From contig CABIYE010000006.1 in NCBI GenBank assembly GCA_902362865.1, positions 49,317 through 113,316 of the forward strand: a DNA stretch of 64,000 nt. Direction: 5' to 3'. Under the pieces are notes generated by a model, which was given only the letters and a program-made list of their open reading frames with translations, was not told the origin of the DNA and did no database searches. The first letter of the stretch is position 1. Each line of letters starts with the position of its first letter. A program made the translations under genes and the position numbers. Below, piece by piece: positions 34,774-42,880 of this stretch. This DNA is from Clostridiaceae bacterium (GTDB lineage Bacteria; Bacillota; Clostridia; Lachnospirales; Lachnospiraceae).

Positions 34774-35212
34774 TTTTCCCTGCCTGTCCAACCATAAAGG
34801 TTAATTCTGCACTGACAACAATCTTTCCATCCACGCTGGCTTCCGCCCTGCCGACTCCCATCGGTCCTTTTCTTTTTATAATCCGCGTCTCCAGCCTGAC
34901 TTTATCTCCCGGAACAATCTTTCCTTTGAATTTACAGTTATTAATTGCACCGAAATACGCCGTCTTCCCCTGATTTTCTTCCATACTCAGGATTGCCACC
35001 GCACCCACCTGTGCAAGCGCTTCCACCGTCAGGACGCCCGGCATCACCGGCTCCTGCGGAAAATGCCCCCGGAAAAAATCTTCCCGGTATGTAACACATT
35101 TATATCCCACTGCATACTCTCCCGGCTCATAATCTTCAATAAAGTCCACCAGAAGAAATGGATGACGGTGTGGGATAATTTCTTTTATCTGATTAATATC
35201 CAAATGCTTCAC
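34766..35212 (-). CDS. fabZ: 3-hydroxyacyl-ACP dehydratase
   Basis: Dehydrates 3-hydroxyacyl-ACP to trans-2-enoyl-ACP in fatty acid elongation. The hot-dog fold shows the catalytic His in PHRHPFLLVD and the Glu in PVMPGVLTVEALAQ. The length of about 148 residues fits when started at GTG 35212, which has GGGGAGG seven bases upstream. An upstream ATG at 35257 would overlap accB and add 15 unconserved residues. It lies between accB and accC, an order common in clostridia. Confidence 0.93.
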   Translation of the reverse strand: MKHLDINQIKEIIPHRHPFLLVDFIEDYEPGEYAVGYKCVTYREDFFRGHFPQEPVMPGVLTVEALAQVGAVAILSMEENQGKTAYFGAINNCKFKGKIVPGDKVRLETRIIKRKGPMGVGRAEASVDGKIVVSAELTFMVGQAGKND

Positions 35213-35228
35213 TTTACATCCTCCCCGC

Positions 35229-35648
35229 TTAAACGATAAGGAACAGAGGCTGTCCATACTCTACAGCCTGCCCGTTTTCTACATAAACCTTTGCAACAGT
35301 TCCGTCATAATCACTTTCAATCTCATTCATCAGTTTCATCGCTTCAACGATTGCCAGCGTCTGCCCTTTTTTCACCTGACTGCCTACCACTGCGAAGGGT
35401 TCTGCATCCTCTGAGGGCGCAGCATAGAAGGTTCCTACCAAAGGGGATTTCACAATCTGCCCCTCTTCATCCATCGTTTCTTCTATGTTTTCTTTTTCTA
35501 CTATAGTATCCAAAACACTTTCCACTGCCCGGCTCTTTCCACACTGTTTCGCCAACTTGACTTTCACGCCGCCTTCTTCATACCGCAGCTCTGTCAGCGT
35601 GGAATCGGACATCGTCTTCATTAATGTCAGCAGATTTTCAAATTCCAT
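35229..35648 (-). CDS. accB: Biotin carboxyl carrier protein of acetyl-CoA carboxylase
   Basis: Carries the carboxyl group on biotin between AccC and AccDA. The 139 residues have an N-terminal helical segment, an acidic linker around residues 50-62, and a biotinyl domain with the canonical VEAMKLMNE (modified Lys 105). It begins 15 bases after fabF. No second biotinyl protein is in the window. Confidence 0.94.
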   Translation of the reverse strand: MEFENLLTLMKTMSDSTLTELRYEEGGVKVKLAKQCGKSRAVESVLDTIVEKENIEETMDEEGQIVKSPLVGTFYAAPSEDAEPFAVVGSQVKKGQTLAIVEAMKLMNEIESDYDGTVAKVYVENGQAVEYGQPLFLIV

Positions 35649-35662
35649 CTCTCCAACCTCTT

Positions 35663-36904
35663 TTATTCCATATATTTCTTAATCAAAAGCGTAGCATTGT
35701 GCCCGCCGAACCCCAGAGAATTACTCATGGCATACGAAATCTCCTTTTCGACCGGCGCGCCAATGGCATAATTCAAGTCACATTCCGCGTCCGTCTCTTT
35801 CGTACCAACCGTCTGGTGTATAAATCCCTCTTCCAGGGATTTCACACAAGTGATAAATTCCACTCCTCCTGCTGCCCCCAGAAGATGCCCGATCATAGAT
35901 TTGGTGGAATTGATGATTACGTTCTTCGCCGCCTCACCAAAAGCCGCCTTAATTGCTCTTGTCTCAAAAAGGTCATTGTGATGGGTGCTGGTTCCGTGTG
36001 CATTGATATATTCTACATCTCCCGGCTCCACTCCCGCTTCTTCCATGGCAAGCTCCATGGCTTTCGCCGCGCCGCTTCCATCCTCTGCCGGAGAGGTAAT
36101 ATGATATGCATCTCCGGTAGAACCATATCCTGCCACTTCTGCATAAATTCTCGCTCCCCGTGCTTTTGCGTGCTCCAGCTCTTCCAGAATTACCACCCCG
36201 GCGCCTTCTCCGATTACGAAACCATTTCTCTCCTTATCAAATGGAATGGAAGCACGCATGGGGTCTTCTGTCTGGGACAGCGCCGTCAGCGCCGTAAATC
36301 CTGCCACGCCGGTAGGACAGATGCAGCTCTCAGTTCCGCCTGCAGCCATAATTTCCGCATCGCCATACTGGATGGCACGGAAGGCATCTCCGATACAATT
36401 GGTACCGGAAGCGCACGCCGTCACCACGTTGGTACATTTTCCACGGAATCCAAGCTGGATAGACACATTTCCCGCTGCCATATTGGAAATCATCAAAGGC
36501 ACCATCAAAGGATTCACCTTATTGGGTCCCTTCTCCAGAATCCTTGCATAACTCTTCTCCACTTCCTGCAGGCTTCCGATGCCTGAGCCGATAATTACCC
36601 CAGCACGGAAGGCATCCTCTTTCTCTATGTCAAGTCCTGCGTCCGCATACGCTTCCTTCGCTGCTGCAACCGCATACTGAGAAAACGGTTCCATCCGTTT
36701 TGCCGCCTTGAAATCCATAAATTCCTTCGCCACAAAGCCTTTTACTTCCGCCGCATTTTTTACCTTATAATCTGTCGTATCGAACTTTGTAATCGGTCCG
36801 ATACCGACCTTTCCCTCTTTCACGCCGCTCCAGAAATCCGCCACATTATTGCCAATAGGCGTCACAGCGCCCAAACCGGTTACCACTACTCTCCGCTTCC
36901 TCAT
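35663..36904 (-). CDS. fabF: 3-oxoacyl-ACP synthase II
   Basis: Condenses malonyl-ACP with acyl-ACP during chain elongation. The 413 residues contain the nucleophile TACASGTN, the two catalytic histidines in NAHGTSTHHND and SMIGHLLGAAG, and the C-terminal NSLGFGGHN. This Cys-His-His triad fits KAS I/II rather than FabH. The start overlaps the fabG stop by four bases. Confidence 0.95.
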   Translation of the reverse strand: MRKRRVVVTGLGAVTPIGNNVADFWSGVKEGKVGIGPITKFDTTDYKVKNAAEVKGFVAKEFMDFKAAKRMEPFSQYAVAAAKEAYADAGLDIEKEDAFRAGVIIGSGIGSLQEVEKSYARILEKGPNKVNPLMVPLMISNMAAGNVSIQLGFRGKCTNVVTACASGTNCIGDAFRAIQYGDAEIMAAGGTESCICPTGVAGFTALTALSQTEDPMRASIPFDKERNGFVIGEGAGVVILEELEHAKARGARIYAEVAGYGSTGDAYHITSPAEDGSGAAKAMELAMEEAGVEPGDVEYINAHGTSTHHNDLFETRAIKAAFGEAAKNVIINSTKSMIGHLLGAAGGVEFITCVKSLEEGFIHQTVGTKETDAECDLNYAIGAPVEKEISYAMSNSLGFGGHNATLLIKKYME

Positions 36905-37641
36905 ATTGCCATTCCTCCATCTACCTGAATTACCTGTCCGGTGATATATCCGGCATCCTCTGATACCAGAAAAGCTGCCGTCTTCGCCACATCTTCCGGC
37001 TTTCCGAACTTTCCGAGGGGAATCTGTGCTGCTGCCGCTTCCTTCACTGCATCAGAAAGATTTTCCGTCATCTCCGTATCAATAAATCCCGGCGCAATCG
37101 CATTTACCGTAATCCCTCTGGACGCCAGCTCTTTCGCCGCCGACTTGGTAAGGCCGATAATGCCGGCCTTAGAAGCCGCATAATTGACTTGTCCTGCGTT
37201 CCCGGCAATTCCAACTACCGAAGACATATTGACAATCCGTCCGCCTCTTTGTTTCAACATCTGTCTGGATGCAAAACGAATCGTATGGAACGCGCCTTTC
37301 AGGTTCACATCCAATACACGGTCAAAATCTTCCTCCGACATTTTCATCAGAAGTCCGTCCCGTGTAATTCCTGCATTATTAATCAAAATATCAATCCTGC
37401 CATATTTCTGAATCACCCCTTGCATGAAAGCTTCGCATGCGCCGTAATCAGACACATCACACTGCCAGACGTCCGCTTTGCCGCCCTGTGCCGTTATTTC
37501 CTGTTTCACTTCCATTGCCCGGCTCTCAGAACCGCTATAATTAACCACCACCAGCGCGCCTCTTGCCGCAAGCTCTATGGCAATCGCCCTGCCAATGCCC
37601 CGGGACGCTCCAGTCACCACAGCAATCTTTCCATCTAACAT
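36901..37641 (-). CDS. fabG: 3-oxoacyl-ACP reductase
   Basis: NADPH-dependent reduction of 3-oxoacyl-ACP. The 246-residue short-chain dehydrogenase has the cofactor loop TGASRGIGRAIA, NNAGITRD, the catalytic Ser in NMSSVVG and YAASK with the Tyr-Lys pair. The PG motif IAPGFIDTEMT is also present. It overlaps fabD by seven bases and fabF by four. Confidence 0.95.
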   Translation of the reverse strand: MLDGKIAVVTGASRGIGRAIAIELAARGALVVVNYSGSESRAMEVKQEITAQGGKADVWQCDVSDYGACEAFMQGVIQKYGRIDILINNAGITRDGLLMKMSEEDFDRVLDVNLKGAFHTIRFASRQMLKQRGGRIVNMSSVVGIAGNAGQVNYAASKAGIIGLTKSAAKELASRGITVNAIAPGFIDTEMTENLSDAVKEAAAAQIPLGKFGKPEDVAKTAAFLVSEDAGYITGQVIQVDGGMAI

Positions 37642-38564
37642 GGCTCTTTCCTCCTACTCAAAACAGCCTCCATATCTTCCCATGTACTGATATGGTACAT
37701 CTCCACATCCCGGTTAATCTTACGCATAAATCCGCTCAGTGTCCTGCCCGGGCCGATTTCTACAAACGTATCCACCCCATTTGCTATCATATATTCCATA
37801 CTCTGCTGCCAGCGTACGGAAGCACTTACCTGCTCCTTCAACAATTTCCGGGTACATGCAATATCTTCCACGGCCTCCGCTGTTACATTGGTTACGTAAG
37901 GGATCTGAAGCGGAGTAAATGGGACCGTATCCAGCACCTTTCCCAGCTCTTCTCCCGCTTCTCTCAGCATAGGAGAATGGAACGGGCCGCTGACATTCAA
38001 AAGGACGGTGCACTTTGCCCCGGCTTCCTTCAGCCGCTCGCCCGCTTCCTTTACCGCTTCTGTCTCTCCGGTAATAACAATCTGCCCGGGGCAGTTATAA
38101 TTTGCCACCGAGACCTGTTCCATCCTTCCAATTACCTGTTCGATTTCTTCTCCGCTCATGCCAAGGACCGCCATCATAGCGCCCTTACCTGCCGGAACTG
38201 CATTCTGCATCAGGATCCCTCTTGCACGTACCGTTTTCACCGCATCCATGGCGCTCATTCCGCCTGCTGCTGCAATGGCACAATACTCTCCCAGGCTAAG
38301 TCCTGCGGTAATATCCGGCTTCAGCCCTTCTGCCTCGATCACTTTCGTCATAGCAAGGCAGGTTGTCACCATTGCCGCCTGGGTATATTCCGTAATATCC
38401 AGCTTCTCATTTTCTTCAAAGCACAGCGCCTTCATGTCCAGCCTAAGCAGCCGGGATGCTCCGTCAAAGACTTCCCTTGCCAGTTCACTGTGTTCATAAA
38501 AATCCGCTCCCATCCCTGCCGTCTGGGCTCCCTGGCCCGGATAAATAAATGCCGTCTTACTCAT
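37635..38564 (-). CDS. fabD: Malonyl-CoA:ACP transacylase
   Basis: Loads malonyl groups onto acyl carrier protein. The 309 residues show YPGQGAQ at the start, the nucleophile GLSLGEY, QNAVPAGKG and the catalytic His in GPFHSPM. It overlaps fabK by eight bases and fabG by seven, consistent with tight coupling in the fab operon. Confidence 0.95.
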   Translation of the reverse strand: MSKTAFIYPGQGAQTAGMGADFYEHSELAREVFDGASRLLRLDMKALCFEENEKLDITEYTQAAMVTTCLAMTKVIEAEGLKPDITAGLSLGEYCAIAAAGGMSAMDAVKTVRARGILMQNAVPAGKGAMMAVLGMSGEEIEQVIGRMEQVSVANYNCPGQIVITGETEAVKEAGERLKEAGAKCTVLLNVSGPFHSPMLREAGEELGKVLDTVPFTPLQIPYVTNVTAEAVEDIACTRKLLKEQVSASVRWQQSMEYMIANGVDTFVEIGPGRTLSGFMRKINRDVEMYHISTWEDMEAVLSRRKEPC

Positions 38565-39495
38565 ACAAACCGACTCCTTTTATTAATGTGTCTGTCTCCC
38601 GCACAAGCTTCTCAATCAATTCTTTACAGGACAGCTTCTCCTTTACCATGGCAGCGCTCTGACCCGCCATGACACTGCCGTTCTTTACATCGCCTTCAAC
38701 TACAGCCTTGCGCAGGCCGCCAAGGGTAAGCTGCTCCAGTTCTTCAAACCCCGCTCCCTTATTCTCAAGCTCCAGATATTTCTTCGTCATCTCATTGCGC
38801 AGCGCACGCACCGGATGTCCGGCGGTTCTTCCCGTCACACGGGAATCAATATCCTTCGCCTTGATAATCCGGTCCTTATAATTTTCATGTACGATGGACT
38901 CTTTTGTAACTACAAAATGAGTTCCCAGCTGGACGCCCCTTGCCCCCAGCATAAATGCAGCCGCTACTCCTCTGCCGTCTGCAATCCCTCCTGCCGCAAT
39001 GACCGGGATGCTGACCGCATCCACCACCTGGGGAACCAGTACCATAGTCGTGTTCTCGCCGATATGGCCGCCCGCCTCCGTGCCTTCTGCCACCAGGGCA
39101 TCTGCACCGCAGCGCTCCATCCGCTTTGCAAGGGCAACCGACGCCACCACGGGGATGACCTTCACCCCTGCTTCCTTCCACATTTTCATATACTTCTCCG
39201 GACTTCCGGCGCCTGTAGTCACAACCTTCACGCCTTCTTCCACAACTACCTTTGCCACATCATCTGCATAAGGGCTCATCAGCATAATGTTCACTCCAAA
39301 AGGCTTATCCGTTAGTTTCTTTGCCTCCTGAATCTGCTCTCTCACCCACTTCGCCGGGGCGCTGGCCGCCCCAATCAGCCCCAGTCCTCCGGCATTTGAT
39401 ACTGCGGCCGCAAGATGATACTCTGCAACCCATGCCATGCCGCCCTGGATGATTGGATATTCAATTCCCAACAGCTTTGTTATCTCTGTCTTCAT
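38557..39495 (-). CDS. fabK: Enoyl-ACP reductase II (FMN-dependent)
   Basis: Reduces trans-2-enoyl-ACP, completing each elongation cycle; the FMN enzyme is insensitive to triclosan, unlike FabI. The 312 residues form a 2-nitropropane dioxygenase-like barrel with YPIIQGGMAW, GAGSPEKYM, AEGTEAGGHIG and IAAGGIADGRG. Its position between acpP and fabD is the FabK arrangement of streptococci and clostridia. No fabI is seen in this operon. Confidence 0.94.
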   Translation of the reverse strand: MKTEITKLLGIEYPIIQGGMAWVAEYHLAAAVSNAGGLGLIGAASAPAKWVREQIQEAKKLTDKPFGVNIMLMSPYADDVAKVVVEEGVKVVTTGAGSPEKYMKMWKEAGVKVIPVVASVALAKRMERCGADALVAEGTEAGGHIGENTTMVLVPQVVDAVSIPVIAAGGIADGRGVAAAFMLGARGVQLGTHFVVTKESIVHENYKDRIIKAKDIDSRVTGRTAGHPVRALRNEMTKKYLELENKGAGFEELEQLTLGGLRKAVVEGDVKNGSVMAGQSAAMVKEKLSCKELIEKLVRETDTLIKGVGLYE

Positions 39496-39519
39496 AACGA
39501 ATCCTCACCTACACTTCTC

Positions 39520-39744
39520 TTATTTATGCTCTTCAATATATTTCTCTACATCGCCCACCGTTGCAATCTTCTCCAAATCTTCTGTCGGAATTTCCACATC
39601 AAATTCTTCTTCCAACGCCATTACCAGTTCAAATAAATCCAGAGAATCTGCATCCAGGTCTTCCTTAAATGCTGTGTCTGCCGTAATACCTGCCGCGTCT
39701 GCTCCCAAAGCTTCTGCCGTTATTTCAATAATTCTTTCCTCCAT
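39520..39744 (-). CDS. acpP: Acyl carrier protein
   Basis: A 74-residue acidic carrier holding growing acyl chains on phosphopantetheine. The attachment motif [10 protein letters not shown] places the modified serine at residue 34. It begins 20 bases after fabH and ends 24 bases before fabK. Confidence 0.95.
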   Translation of the reverse strand: MEERIIEITAEALGADAAGITADTAFKEDLDADSLDLFELVMALEEEFDVEIPTEDLEKIATVGDVEKYIEEHK

Positions 39745-39763
39745 GATATTTCTCCTTTTCTAT

Positions 39764-40741
39764 CTATTCTTTTGCATCAGACACCCAGTCTGTAATGCAC
39801 GCTCCCCAGGAAAGTCCCGCGCCAAATCCTGCCATCAGAATCTTTTGCCCGTTTTTTAAGCTTCCTTTCCTCTTCAGCTCATCCAGCAAAATCGGAATAC
39901 TGGCTGAAGACGTATTCCCATATTCCTGCAGATTCATGGGGAATCTGTCTATCTCTATCTTCAGCCTTTTCGCCACTGCTTCTACAATTCTCCGATTTGC
40001 CTGATGCAGGATGAAATAATCAATTTCCTCTATCTCCATTTCATTCTTGCGCAGGATTTCCCCGATGACTTCCGTAACTCTTTTTACTGCAAATTGAAAT
40101 ACTGCCCTGCCGTCCATCTTCATATAAGTATCTTTCTCAGGGATTTTCTTCCAGTCCTTCACAAACCGGCTCTTGCAGGTCAGGGCTTCGCCCTTCCCAC
40201 CGTCAGAATGGGCTGCTATCTTATAACTTCTGCCTTCCACAGCTCTCACGACCGCAGCTCCGGCTCCGTCGCCAAATAAAATACAGGTTCCCCTGTCCTG
40301 CCAGTCTGTAAGATTGGAAAGACTCTCGCTTCCGACAAGCAAAACCGTCCGGCACATTCCACTTGCAATATATGCCTGCGCCGTCTGATAAGCAAATACG
40401 AAACCGCTGCATGCCGCATTCAAGTCAAAGCCCACCGCATTCTCTGCACCGAGAAGCCGCTGTACCTCACATGCCGCACAGGGCAAGACCACATCCGACG
40501 ATATGGTAGAAACAAGAATCATATCCACCTCGTCCGCCCCGATCCGGGCATCCTCCAGCGCTCTTTTCCCTGCTTCTGCCGCCATAGATACCGTAGTCTC
40601 CTTTTCAATAATATGGCGGCGCACCACCCCCGTCCGTTCCCGGATCCACTCATCACTGGTATCCACCAGCTTCGCAATGTCATGATTGTCCAATGTATGA
40701 ACCGGCACGCACGAACCAGTTCCACATATTACACCTGTCAT
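39764..40741 (-). CDS. fabH: 3-oxoacyl-ACP synthase III
   Basis: Starts fatty acid synthesis by condensing acyl-CoA with malonyl-ACP. The 325 residues carry the catalytic triad: Cys in LNAACSGF, His in ILHQANRR and Asn in EYGNTSSAS. It also has the WIRERTGV segment near residue 32. It is the first gene of the operon, with GGAG about eight bases before the ATG and a strong promoter overlapped by a FabT-type box. Confidence 0.95.
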   Translation of the reverse strand: MTGVICGTGSCVPVHTLDNHDIAKLVDTSDEWIRERTGVVRRHIIEKETTVSMAAEAGKRALEDARIGADEVDMILVSTISSDVVLPCAACEVQRLLGAENAVGFDLNAACSGFVFAYQTAQAYIASGMCRTVLLVGSESLSNLTDWQDRGTCILFGDGAGAAVVRAVEGRSYKIAAHSDGGKGEALTCKSRFVKDWKKIPEKDTYMKMDGRAVFQFAVKRVTEVIGEILRKNEMEIEEIDYFILHQANRRIVEAVAKRLKIEIDRFPMNLQEYGNTSSASIPILLDELKRKGSLKNGQKILMAGFGAGLSWGACITDWVSDAKE

Positions 40742-40801
40742 TTCTTCTTCTCCATTTCCCTTTATTTATTTTGTATATAAAATATTTTGTAATTAGAATT
40801 A

Positions 40802-40814
40802 TTTGATTTTCAAA
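40802..40814. promoter_or_regulatory. FabT-type operator at the fabH promoter
   Basis: TTTGA-TTT-TCAAA (arms 40802-40806 and 40810-40814) resembles the FabT/FapR-era box TTTGANTATCAAA that I recall for streptococcal FabT. It overlaps the 5' end of the -10 and the start point of fabH, ideal for repression by the regulator encoded at 31139. Confidence 0.65.
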
Positions 40815-40842
40815 GTATATATCATGATCAGGTCTCTGTCAA
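40814..40842 (-). promoter_or_regulatory. Promoter of the fab operon
   Basis: Minus-strand TTGACA (40837-40842), 17 bases, TATACT (40814-40819): a near-consensus sigma-A promoter. The start would be about 70 bases before fabH. Confidence 0.85.
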
Positions 40843-40876
40843 GAAAAAAGATTGCGCCTAGCGCAATCTTTTTTTT
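40843..40876 (-). terminator. Terminator after sdaAA (symmetrical)
   Basis: GATTGCGC (40850-40857) and GCGCAATC (40861-40868) form a perfect 8-base stem with A- and T-runs on both sides. It ends sdaAB-sdaAA transcripts immediately before the fab promoter. Confidence 0.88.
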
Positions 40877-40884
40877 CACACCCT

Positions 40885-41757
40885 CTATGCTTTTATCATT
40901 CTCTCCGCAACTTCTTGCCCGGCAGGGCTTCCTGCCACGCCACCAACACCTGTCTCGCGAAGGCTTACATCCATCTTCTCCCCGACTTCCCGCATTGCGT
41001 CAATGACCTGGTCCACCGGAATCCGGCTGCTAATACCTGCCAGCGCCATATCGGCCGCCGCAAGGGCATTGACTGCCCCGCCTACATTCCTTTTCACACA
41101 GGGAACCTCAACCAGCCCCGCTACCGGATCGCACACCAGACCCATCAGGTTCTTAAGAGCCATCGCCGCCGCATGTCCCATCTGCGGAATGCTGCTGCCT
41201 TTCAGGTAACAGATTGCCGCCGCCGTCATAGCAGAACCGGAACCAATCTCCGCCTGGCATCCTCCCGCCGCGCCTGCCAGAAATGCACGGTTCGCAATCA
41301 CCTGCCCTACTCCGGCAGCCACATACATTGCTTCAATCATTCTCTCCTCCGGCACCTCATGCTCCCGGTAATAAGTCACCAGCACCGCAGGCATTACTCC
41401 GCACGCACCTGCCGTTGGTGCCGCTACAATCCGCTTCATACAGGCATTATTGCACCCCATCTTCAATGCTACCGTCATGACCTTAGACACGAAATCTCCG
41501 CACAAGGTATCTCCTGCCTGCTGATACGCTTCCATCAGTCCGCCTTCTCTGCCTACCAGCCCGCTTCTTGATACCAGTTCCGGCTCATATGCATCCACCG
41601 CATCCCGCATCGCATACCACATTTTCTGCATCATCTTCCAGGATGCTTCTTCTGTAATCCCCTGTTCATCACAATCTTCAAGCTGAATCGCCTTCCAAAA
41701 ATCAATGCCATCCTTTTCACACTTTTTCTCTACCGCCTCTATTGATCGATATGACAT
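40885..41757 (-). CDS. sdaAA: L-serine ammonia-lyase, iron-sulfur-dependent, alpha subunit
   Basis: Catalytic subunit converting L-serine to pyruvate and ammonia, part of amino acid fermentation. The 290 residues have cysteines for the [4Fe-4S] cluster (CNNACMKR, APTAGACG and later CDPVAG, CVKRN) and glycine-rich stretches GAAGGCQAEIG and GVGGVAGSPAG. It lies 43 bases downstream of the beta subunit on the same strand. A strong AGGAGG is about 13 bases from the ATG, a longer spacing than its neighbours. Confidence 0.94.
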   Translation of the reverse strand: MSYRSIEAVEKKCEKDGIDFWKAIQLEDCDEQGITEEASWKMMQKMWYAMRDAVDAYEPELVSRSGLVGREGGLMEAYQQAGDTLCGDFVSKVMTVALKMGCNNACMKRIVAAPTAGACGVMPAVLVTYYREHEVPEERMIEAMYVAAGVGQVIANRAFLAGAAGGCQAEIGSGSAMTAAAICYLKGSSIPQMGHAAAMALKNLMGLVCDPVAGLVEVPCVKRNVGGAVNALAAADMALAGISSRIPVDQVIDAMREVGEKMDVSLRETGVGGVAGSPAGQEVAERMIKA

Positions 41758-41800
41758 ACGCTTTCATTTCCTCCTGTAATCTTTTCTCAAGAACACTTTC

Positions 41801-42472
41801 TTACACCATGCCCGACACATTCAGGAAGGTCACTTTCTTAATTCCTTCCATCCCCCGCAGCCAGTCAAGCGCCTGCTCTGATATAATCTGATCCGTCTCC
41901 ACTACCATCACCGCAAAACCGCCCCTCTTATCACGGAACAACTGCATGGTTGCAATATTAATCTTCTTTCTGCTAAGAACATTCGCCACATCCGCCACAC
42001 ATCCCGGCTGATCCACATTATGAACAATCAGAGTATTGATTTCCGCACTGAAATTCACCGCCATGTCATCCAGCATACTCACCCTGATCCTTCCGCCTCC
42101 AACGGAATATGCCTGAATCTTAAGCGGCGCCGCCCCGTCTGCCTCCAGCATCATCAGCGCTGTATTGGGATGCGCGCCCCGAATCTCCTTCTTCCCCATT
42201 GTAAATTCCATCCCGGCTTCCTTCGCAACTTCATAACTGTCCGGAATTCTCATATCGTCCGGTTTCATCCCCAGGAGCCCGGCCACAATCGCCTTGTCTG
42301 TTCCATGCCCTTCCCCCGTTGCCGCAAAAGAACCTGACAAATAGATTTCCGCCTTTTTCGGCTGTTTTCCCAAAAGCTGCCTGGCAACCAGACCAATCTT
42401 TACAGCCCCTGCCGTATGTGAGCTGGATGGTCCCACCATAATTGGCCCTAAAATGTCAAAAATACTTCCCAT
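41801..42472 (-). CDS. sdaAB: L-serine ammonia-lyase, iron-sulfur-dependent, beta subunit
   Basis: Regulatory partner of SdaAA. The 223 residues start with the conserved FDILGPIMVGPSSSHTAGAV and end in an ACT domain (about residues 148-220, TLIVHNVDQPGCVADVANVL), which senses amino acids in the family. GAGGG lies seven bases before the ATG. Its promoter is at 42514-42542. Confidence 0.94.
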   Translation of the reverse strand: MGSIFDILGPIMVGPSSSHTAGAVKIGLVARQLLGKQPKKAEIYLSGSFAATGEGHGTDKAIVAGLLGMKPDDMRIPDSYEVAKEAGMEFTMGKKEIRGAHPNTALMMLEADGAAPLKIQAYSVGGGRIRVSMLDDMAVNFSAEINTLIVHNVDQPGCVADVANVLSRKKINIATMQLFRDKRGGFAVMVVETDQIISEQALDWLRGMEGIKKVTFLNVSGMV

Positions 42473-42513
42473 ATGACGTCCCTCTTACCTTTCGTACATT
42501 TAATACTAGCTTC

Positions 42514-42542
42514 ATTATACTGGGGATTCGCAGGCATTACAA
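42514..42542 (-). promoter_or_regulatory. Promoter of sdaAB-sdaAA
   Basis: TTGTAA (42537-42542) and TATAAT (42514-42519) with a 17-base spacer on the minus strand. Confidence 0.6.
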
Positions 42543-42571
42543 ATATTTTTTCACAAATTCAAAAAAAGTAT

Positions 42572-42600
42572 TTGCCTTATTGGAAAAACTGTGATAGAAT
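42572..42600 (+). promoter_or_regulatory. Promoter of tRNA-Leu
   Basis: TTGCCT (42572-42577), 17 bases, TAGAAT (42595-42600), ending 11 bases before the mature tRNA. Confidence 0.6.
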
Positions 42601-42611
42601 AGCTTTTGTCA

Positions 42612-42694
42612 GCGGAGATGGCGGAATGGCAGACGCGCTAGATTCAGGTTCTAGTGGTGGCAACACTGTGAGGGTTCAAGTCCCTTTCTCCGCA
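42612..42694 (+). tRNA. tRNA-Leu (anticodon CAG)
   Basis: The acceptor arms GCGGAGA (42612-42618) and TCTCCGC (42687-42693) pair perfectly, with discriminator A. The anticodon stem CTAGA/TCTAG encloses TTCAGGT, giving anticodon CAG for CTG codons. The long variable arm (GGTGGCAACACTG) and D-loop mark a class II leucine tRNA. The T arm has GGTTCAAGTCC. CCA is not encoded. Confidence 0.97.
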
Positions 42695-42711
42695 TGGTTG
42701 ATAAGGTAAAG

Positions 42712-42740
42712 GAATCCTTGATTTTCAAGGGTTCTTTTTC
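42712..42740 (+). terminator. Terminator after tRNA-Leu
   Basis: GAATCCTTGA (42712-42721) pairs with TCAAGGGTTC (42725-42734), followed by TTTTTC. Confidence 0.8.
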
Positions 42741-42880
42741 TTTTATCTCATCTTTAAGTACCATCACAGGTGATTACAATTCTTATGCAACCTGTTTGCT
42801 TGACCGCCTGAGTTTGCTTTTCTGTAAAAAATTAAGCACCTGGATATTTATTCTCCAAATGCTTTGTATTTGTTACTTAT

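Noticed and set aside
37563..38672. A 369-codon plus-strand frame over fabD/fabG
   Set aside because: Antisense to conserved fatty acid genes with overlapping coupled starts; product is His/Cys-rich and unlike a protein family.
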